A DNA stretch of 45,417 nt from positions 1 to 45,417 of the forward strand of contig CALGPL010000045.1 in NCBI GenBank assembly GCA_937960595.1, read 5' to 3'. The notes beneath the pieces are model-generated. The model was not told the DNA's origin, made no database searches, and worked only from the letters and a program-made list of their open reading frames with translations. Positions within the stretch are counted from its first letter, which is position 1. Every line of letters starts with the position of its first letter. The stretch comes from an uncultured Anaerolineales bacterium. GTDB lineage: Bacteria > Chloroflexota > Anaerolineae > Anaerolineales > Villigracilaceae. Shown here piece by piece: positions 41,778-45,417 of this stretch. A program made the translations under genes and the position numbers.

Positions 41778-42563
41778 CTATTGGCTCAACTGACCGTTCG
41801 TCTCCTCGTACTTCTCGCGCACCCATTCGTAGCCGTGCTCTTCCAGATGCAGGGCCAGGTCCGGCCCGCCCGATTCGACGATCCGTCCATCGAGCATGAC
41901 ATGAACAAAATGAGGCTTGATGTAATTCAGCAGACGCTGATAGTGGGTGATGACCAGAACGCCGAGGTCCGGCCCGGCCAGGGCGTTGACCCCGTCCGAA
42001 ACGATGCGCAGCGCGTCGATGTCGAGGCCCGAATCGGTCTCGTCCAGGATGGCGATCTCAGGCTTGAGAATCGCCATTTGCAGAATCTCGGCGCGCTTCT
42101 TCTCGCCGCCCGAGAATCCATCATTCAGATAGCGCCCGGCGAAAGAAGATTCCATCTTGAGCAAATCCATCTGATCCTTAAGCATCTTGCGGAATTCCGG
42201 GATCGGCACGCCTTTGTCTTCCGGATCGGCAGCCCGCCGGCGGGCATTGATGGCCGTGCGCAGAAAATTCGCCACCGTCACCCCCGGAATGGCAACCGGA
42301 TACTGGAAGGCCAGGAACAACCCCTGCCGGGAACGTTCGTCGGCCTCCAATTCGAGCAGGTTCTGGCCCTTGAACCAGATCTCCCCCTCCGTGACGGTAT
42401 AGGCCGGATGCCCCATGAGGGTATAAGCCAAGGTGGATTTTCCGGTGCCATTCGGCCCCATGATGGCGTGGATTTCGCCCTGCTTGACCGTCAGATCGAG
42501 ACCCTTCAGAATCTCCCGGCCGTCGATGCTGACGTGCAGATTCTTGATTTCGAGTTGCGACAT
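41778..42563 (-). CDS. sufC: SufC, ABC-type ATPase
   Basis: A 261-residue ATPase that drives shape changes of SufB-SufD. Walker A is GPNGTGKST (36-44), the signature reads FSGGEKKR and Walker [13 protein letters not shown]; the H-loop is VITHYQRLL. The start at 42563 has CAGGAG at six bases; the longer frame would cover the promoter. It is the first gene of the leftward suf operon, with a short 40-base leader. Confidence 0.96.
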   Translation of the reverse strand: MSQLEIKNLHVSIDGREILKGLDLTVKQGEIHAIMGPNGTGKSTLAYTLMGHPAYTVTEGEIWFKGQNLLELEADERSRQGLFLAFQYPVAIPGVTVANFLRTAINARRRAADPEDKGVPIPEFRKMLKDQMDLLKMESSFAGRYLNDGFSGGEKKRAEILQMAILKPEIAILDETDSGLDIDALRIVSDGVNALAGPDLGVLVITHYQRLLNYIKPHFVHVMLDGRIVESGGPDLALHLEEHGYEWVREKYEETNGQLSQ

Positions 42564-42606
42564 AATGTACTCCTGAGACGACGACTGAACCTTGAACGGC
42601 GACGGG

Positions 42607-42635
42607 ATTATAGCACCAGCGGCAAGAAATGTCAA
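42607..42635 (-). promoter_or_regulatory. Consensus promoter of the sufCBD operon
   Basis: On the minus strand TTGACA (42635-42630), 17 bases, then TATAAT (42612-42607): a full consensus sigma-A promoter. Its -35 box is part of the inverted repeat at 42630-42665. Such a strong promoter needs a repressor to be regulated. Confidence 0.92.
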
Positions 42636-42665
42636 TATTTATCATAATTATCTATAATATTGACA
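42630..42665. promoter_or_regulatory. Inverted-repeat operator between the divergent suf promoters
   Basis: Arms TGTCAATATT (42630-42639) and AATATTGACA (42656-42665) are perfect complements separated by 16 bases with the self-palindromic centre ATAATTAT. The outer ends coincide with the -35 boxes of both promoters, so one bound dimer or tetramer could silence both. SufR is the obvious candidate. Confidence 0.8.
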
Positions 42666-42688
42666 AAGTTCGGGCAGCCTGTTATACT
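42660..42688 (+). promoter_or_regulatory. Promoter of sufR-sufT
   Basis: TTGACA (42660-42665), 17 bases, then TATACT (42683-42688). Five of six bases of the -10 box match. The start codon of sufR is 22 bases after the -10 box. Confidence 0.88.
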
Positions 42689-42710
42689 TTGGGCGGAGAA
42701 CGAGAAAGAG

Positions 42711-43331
42711 ATGAAAAGCACGCGCGATCGGATCTTGCACACCCTGGCCAAACGCCCCCGCGCCACCATCAACGATCTGGCAGAAGCCGTGGGCATCAAC
42801 CCCATTTCGGTGCGTCACCACCTGACCAATTTACAAGCCGAGGGGATGGTTACGGCCGAAGAGGAGCGCCACGGCGTGGGCCGGCCGCGTCTGGTCTATC
42901 TGCTGACCGAGGACGGGATGGAACGCTTCCCCACCCGCTACTTGCGCCTGACCTCGCGCCTGCTCGACCAGTTGAAGTCAACCATGCCCGAACCGATGGT
43001 CAGCAAATTGTTCAGCCAGATGGCTGCCGGTCTGGCCGAAGAATATGCCGAGCAAATGAAAGGCCTGACGATGGAAGAACGCTTGGAACTGGCCAAAGAG
43101 TTGCTCGCCGAAGAAGGCTTCAACGTCGAGTGGGAAAGAGCCGGGGATCAGTACCAAATCCACGAGATCACCTGCCCTTACCTGCAGATCGGTCAGCAGC
43201 ACCCCGAAGTCTGCACCGTGGACCAGACCCTCATCTCAAAAATGCTTGCCGTGCCTGCCGAAAAGGTTCAGTGCATCCTGAGCGGCGACGCCAAGTGCAC
43301 CTACATCGTCCAGGCGGAGACGAAAAAATGA
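42711..43331 (+). CDS. sufR: SufR-type iron-sulfur transcriptional regulator
   Basis: A 206-residue winged-helix protein. The DNA-binding part (TINDLAEAVGINPISVRHHLTNLQAEG) is followed by the GRPRLVYLLT wing and a dimer region. The C-terminal cysteines C155, C168, C188 and C196 in CPYLQIGQQHPEVC and CILSGDAKC fit the 4Fe-4S sensor of SufR. With a cluster bound it represses suf genes; loss of the cluster relieves repression. The start at 42711 lies just downstream of the promoter; an in-frame codon at 42660 lies inside the -35 box and is rejected. It overlaps sufT by ATGA. Confidence 0.92.
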   Translation: MKSTRDRILHTLAKRPRATINDLAEAVGINPISVRHHLTNLQAEGMVTAEEERHGVGRPRLVYLLTEDGMERFPTRYLRLTSRLLDQLKSTMPEPMVSKLFSQMAAGLAEEYAEQMKGLTMEERLELAKELLAEEGFNVEWERAGDQYQIHEITCPYLQIGQQHPEVCTVDQTLISKMLAVPAEKVQCILSGDAKCTYIVQAETKK

Positions 43332-43681
43332 GCGAGAAGCCCCCCTCCCAAAACCCGATCATCTGGGACATTCATGATACCCATCCCGATCTCGTTCAAC
43401 CGCTGCGCGAAAAACTGGCGGAGGTCGTTGACCCGGAAATCATGCTCAACATCATCCAGTTGGGCCTCGTCCGGCGCGTCCGCATCGAGGACGGCGTCGC
43501 CAAAATCTACATGCTACTGACCACTCCCTTTTGTCCCTACGGCCCGGCCCTGATCGAGATGGCCAAACTCAAAGCCCAGGAAGCCCTGAATCTGCCGGTG
43601 GAGGTCGAACTGGGATTCGAACCCTGGGACTTTTCGATGATGGAAGATCCCGGCGCCATCGACTGGGGATTATACGGCTGA
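43328..43681 (+). CDS. sufT: SufT-type MIP18 family protein
   Basis: A 117-residue protein of the DUF59/MIP18 family, used in cluster delivery or maturation. The two motifs are VDPEIMLNIIQLGLV with the DPE triad, and LLTTPFCPYGPALIE with the single reactive cysteine. The start overlaps the sufR stop as ATGA and a terminator follows nine bases later, so the two form a closed unit. In other phyla this gene lies in the main suf operon; here it is on the opposite side with sufR. Confidence 0.9.
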   Translation: MSEKPPSQNPIIWDIHDTHPDLVQPLREKLAEVVDPEIMLNIIQLGLVRRVRIEDGVAKIYMLLTTPFCPYGPALIEMAKLKAQEALNLPVEVELGFEPWDFSMMEDPGAIDWGLYG

Positions 43682-43690
43682 AAAACGGCG

Positions 43691-43725
43691 AACTTCCGGC
43701 AGTTCTCGAAGCCGGAAGTTTTTGG
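43691..43725. terminator. Bidirectional terminator after sufT
   Basis: Ten-base perfect stem AACTTCCGGC/GCCGGAAGTT (43691-43700, 43711-43720) with a ten-base loop, followed on the plus strand by TTTGGTTT. On the minus strand the stem is followed by CGCCGTTTTT. It serves sufR-sufT and perhaps the SCP2 gene. Confidence 0.85.
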
Positions 43726-43756
43726 TTTAAAACGACGCCACTCGAAACAATTGGGG

Positions 43757-44086
43757 TCAGGAGAGTTTGAACAAGCCCATCAACTTCATAGCCAGGCTCA
43801 TGTCGCCGCTGACGCGCAGCCTGCCCGACATATACGCCTGCATGCCGTCCATCTTGCCGGCGAAAATCTTGACGATGTCGTCCGAATCGCCCGAAACCGT
43901 CAACTTCGGCGCCGGGCTGATCCCTTCGTGGACCTGAAGGGCGCCATCCCGAATGGTCACATACCAATCCCCGGCCTCTGCGCCAGTAAATTTGAATTGG
44001 ATGTCGGCCTGGACGCCGGCCGCCTTGGAGGCGACAAAGGCCTGCGGCATGCGCTCGAACAATTCTTTGAGGGTCAGATCGGTCAT
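43757..44086 (-). CDS. SCP2 sterol-carrier-domain protein
   Basis: A 109-residue protein made of one SCP2 fold, a lipid-binding pocket. Landmarks are DIQFKFTGAEAGDWYVTI, then PKLTVSGDSDDIVKIFAGKMDG and SGRLRVSGDMSLAMKLMGLF, the typical end. Stand-alone SCP2 proteins in bacteria bind hydrophobic ligands of uncertain identity. An AAGGAGAAGG ribosome site precedes the ATG. It lies 42 bp after the transporter gene on the same strand. Confidence 0.9.
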   Translation of the reverse strand: MTDLTLKELFERMPQAFVASKAAGVQADIQFKFTGAEAGDWYVTIRDGALQVHEGISPAPKLTVSGDSDDIVKIFAGKMDGMQAYMSGRLRVSGDMSLAMKLMGLFKLS

Positions 44087-44128
44087 TTTCCTTCTCCTTG
44101 TCCTGTGAATTTGCGAGTTTATTGTACT

Positions 44129-45417
44129 TCAAAACCAAGCCAACAGCACCGTTGCAAGCAGTTGGGCAAAAATGATTTTAAAGATGAGCGCCGCCGGATA
44201 AACGCTGGCATAGGAAAGCGTGGCCAGGTCGGTGGAAGTCTGGTGGTTGGCCGCTGCCAGTCCGGGCGGGTTGGTCATGCAGGCCGTCAGCGCGCCGAGC
44301 GAGGCCAGAGTCTGCATCTTGAAGACCTTCATCATCAAGAACAGGCCGACCGCCGCCGAAAGCGCCGTCACCGCCGCCCCCGCCAAGATGAGGGTCCAGC
44401 CTTGAGTCTGAACGACCTCGACGAGGTGAACCCCGGCCGTCGTCCCCGCGCCTGCCAGGAAGAGCATCAGTCCCAGTTCGCGCGTCAGGTTGCGGGCCGC
44501 GGCCGGAACGTACAACCGCAGCGTACCAATCCGGCCAAAGTGGCCGAAGATCAGGCTTACCAGGAAAGCGCCGCCCGCAATCCCCAGTTCGATCTCCACG
44601 CCGCCCGGCAATCGAAACGGCACCATCCCCAGCCCGATGCCCAATACCAGTCCTGCCAGGTAGGGCAACATACTGGTTTCATGCGCCTGACGCGTGTCGC
44701 CGCCCACCTTCTTGACGAATTCCTGCACGCTTTGTCTTTCGCCCACCACGTGCAGACCGTCACCGACTTCCAGCGTCACGCTGCCTACCGGCGTGATCTC
44801 CATTCCCTGCCGGCGAATGCGCGTGATCACCACCCCAAAGTTCTCCCAGACTCGCAGTTCGGCCAACGTCTTGCCGGCAAAAGCAGGGGAGATCATCTCC
44901 AAGTCCTGAGTGGTGATCTTGGCATTCATGTCCATCGGGACCTCGGTCTCTTCGCCGAGGATGATCTTGATTTTCTCCAATTCCTGCTGCGGACCGACCG
45001 CCAACACAACGTCGCCCAGCCGAAGAGGAGTATCCGGCGTAGCGAGAAAGACCTCCTCGCCGCGCCGGACGCGGGTGATGTTGACCTGGGCCAGGCGGTG
45101 CGGATTGATTTCGGGCAGGGTTTTGCCATCCGCATTGGAGTTGGTGACGCGATATTGTTTGACGAGCAGCATGGGCAGTTCCTGCTGACGTTCGGCCAGC
45201 CAGGCTTTCTCCTCCGCTCGCAGATCGCGCTTGAGCAGCCTCGGTAACGCTTGCACCAGGAGGACAATCCCAATCATACTGAAAGGATACGCAATGCCGT
45301 ATCCAACGGAAACCGTCCCGCCCAATTGCGGCGCAAGACGGCCGAGGGTGTCCATGGCGGCGGCCAGGGCGGGTGTACAGGTCAGGGCGCCGGTGTAGAG
45401 GCCGGCGGCCAGGTCGG
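44129..45417 (-). CDS. YidE/AspT-family transporter, 5' end outside the window
   Basis: At least 428 residues of a transporter with the AspT/YidE duplication. Going toward the C-terminus, the visible part starts in a TM region with GALTCTPALAAA. Then come two TrkA_C-type regulatory domains (near LPEINPHRLAQVNITR and AFAGKTLAELRVWENFGV), and a second TM half with AGAGTTAGVHL and TNPPGLAAA. The repeated TxTPALAAA and TNPPGLAAA motifs mark the two pseudo-symmetric halves. AspT exchanges aspartate and alanine, but most relatives have unknown substrates. The start lies beyond 45417; the N-terminal helices are not seen. An ATG at 45355 is internal. Confidence 0.88.
   Translation of the reverse strand, partial: DLAAGLYTGALTCTPALAAAMDTLGRLAPQLGGTVSVGYGIAYPFSMIGIVLLVQALPRLLKRDLRAEEKAWLAERQQELPMLLVKQYRVTNSNADGKTLPEINPHRLAQVNITRVRRGEEVFLATPDTPLRLGDVVLAVGPQQELEKIKIILGEETEVPMDMNAKITTQDLEMISPAFAGKTLAELRVWENFGVVITRIRRQGMEITPVGSVTLEVGDGLHVVGERQSVQEFVKKVGGDTRQAHETSMLPYLAGLVLGIGLGMVPFRLPGGVEIELGIAGGAFLVSLIFGHFGRIGTLRLYVPAAARNLTRELGLMLFLAGAGTTAGVHLVEVVQTQGWTLILAGAAVTALSAAVGLFLMMKVFKMQTLASLGALTACMTNPPGLAAANHQTSTDLATLSYASVYPAALIFKIIFAQLLATVLLAWF

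Noticed and set aside
42660-42710. Longer start for SufR
   Set aside because: It would place the start codon in the -35 box of its own promoter.

Overview
The window is 45.4 kb of GC-rich bacterial DNA, most probably from a Chloroflexota lineage of the Anaerolineae type. This is inferred from gene content and sequence style, not from a marker search. The malate dehydrogenase resembles the Chloroflexus-type enzyme as I remember it. Surface lipoproteins and a LysM protein carry Thr/Pro-rich linkers, starts are densely overlapped (ATGA, GTGA, TTGA), and a cytosolic group 3b-like hydrogenase and a SufR-controlled suf system are present. No mobile element, integrase, CRISPR array or prophage was seen.

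Region 1 (1-840) is non-coding or decayed: a duplicated palindromic repeat and a fragment of a beta-propeller (SBBP-type) protein. Region 2 (841-4666, +) holds leucyl aminopeptidase and a membrane-fused spermidine-synthase-like protein. Region 3 (4650-7798, -) encodes the E1-alpha and E1-beta subunits of a 2-oxoacid dehydrogenase followed by a fusion of lipoyl domain, E1/E3-binding domain and NeuD-type left-handed beta-helix acyltransferase. This protein sits where a normal E2 would be and is the most unusual object in the window.

Region 4 (7875-10011, +) has a zinc-ribbon/LysM protein, a methyltransferase and a 35-residue membrane peptide. Region 5 (10084-13511, -) has eukaryotic-type citrate synthase, malate dehydrogenase and thioredoxin reductase. 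Region 6 (13811-17816) has two riboflavin genes, an array of double-hairpin repeats, an SDR, a small membrane protein and a SIS-domain sugar isomerase.

Region 7 (17889-30853, -) is a glycan-utilisation locus. A LacI regulator with its own operators is followed by a sugar ABC transporter (binding protein and two permeases, no ATPase), a GH4 enzyme, an acetylglucosamine-type kinase, a binding-protein homologue without a signal peptide, a GH18 lipoprotein, a GH5-like enzyme and a YdjC deacetylase. A separate clan GH-A lipoprotein lies upstream. The set fits breakdown of beta-linked, partly N-acetylated glycans, import of oligosaccharides and cytosolic processing.

Region 8 (30994-36543) starts with tRNA-His (-) and continues with a five-gene hydrogenase operon (+): a cyclic-nucleotide-binding protein without DNA-binding domain, an Fe-S subunit, a flavin/NAD(P) subunit, and the small and large [NiFe] subunits. 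The maturation protease gene follows. Region 9 (36568-43681) is the iron-sulfur assembly locus. sufC-sufB-sufD-unknown-sufS-sufU-Rieske run leftward from a near-consensus promoter, and sufR-sufT run rightward from a second one; a perfect inverted repeat overlaps both -35 boxes. It would supply clusters for the neighbouring hydrogenase. Region 10 (43757-45417, -) has an SCP2 protein and a YidE/AspT-type transporter cut by the window edge.
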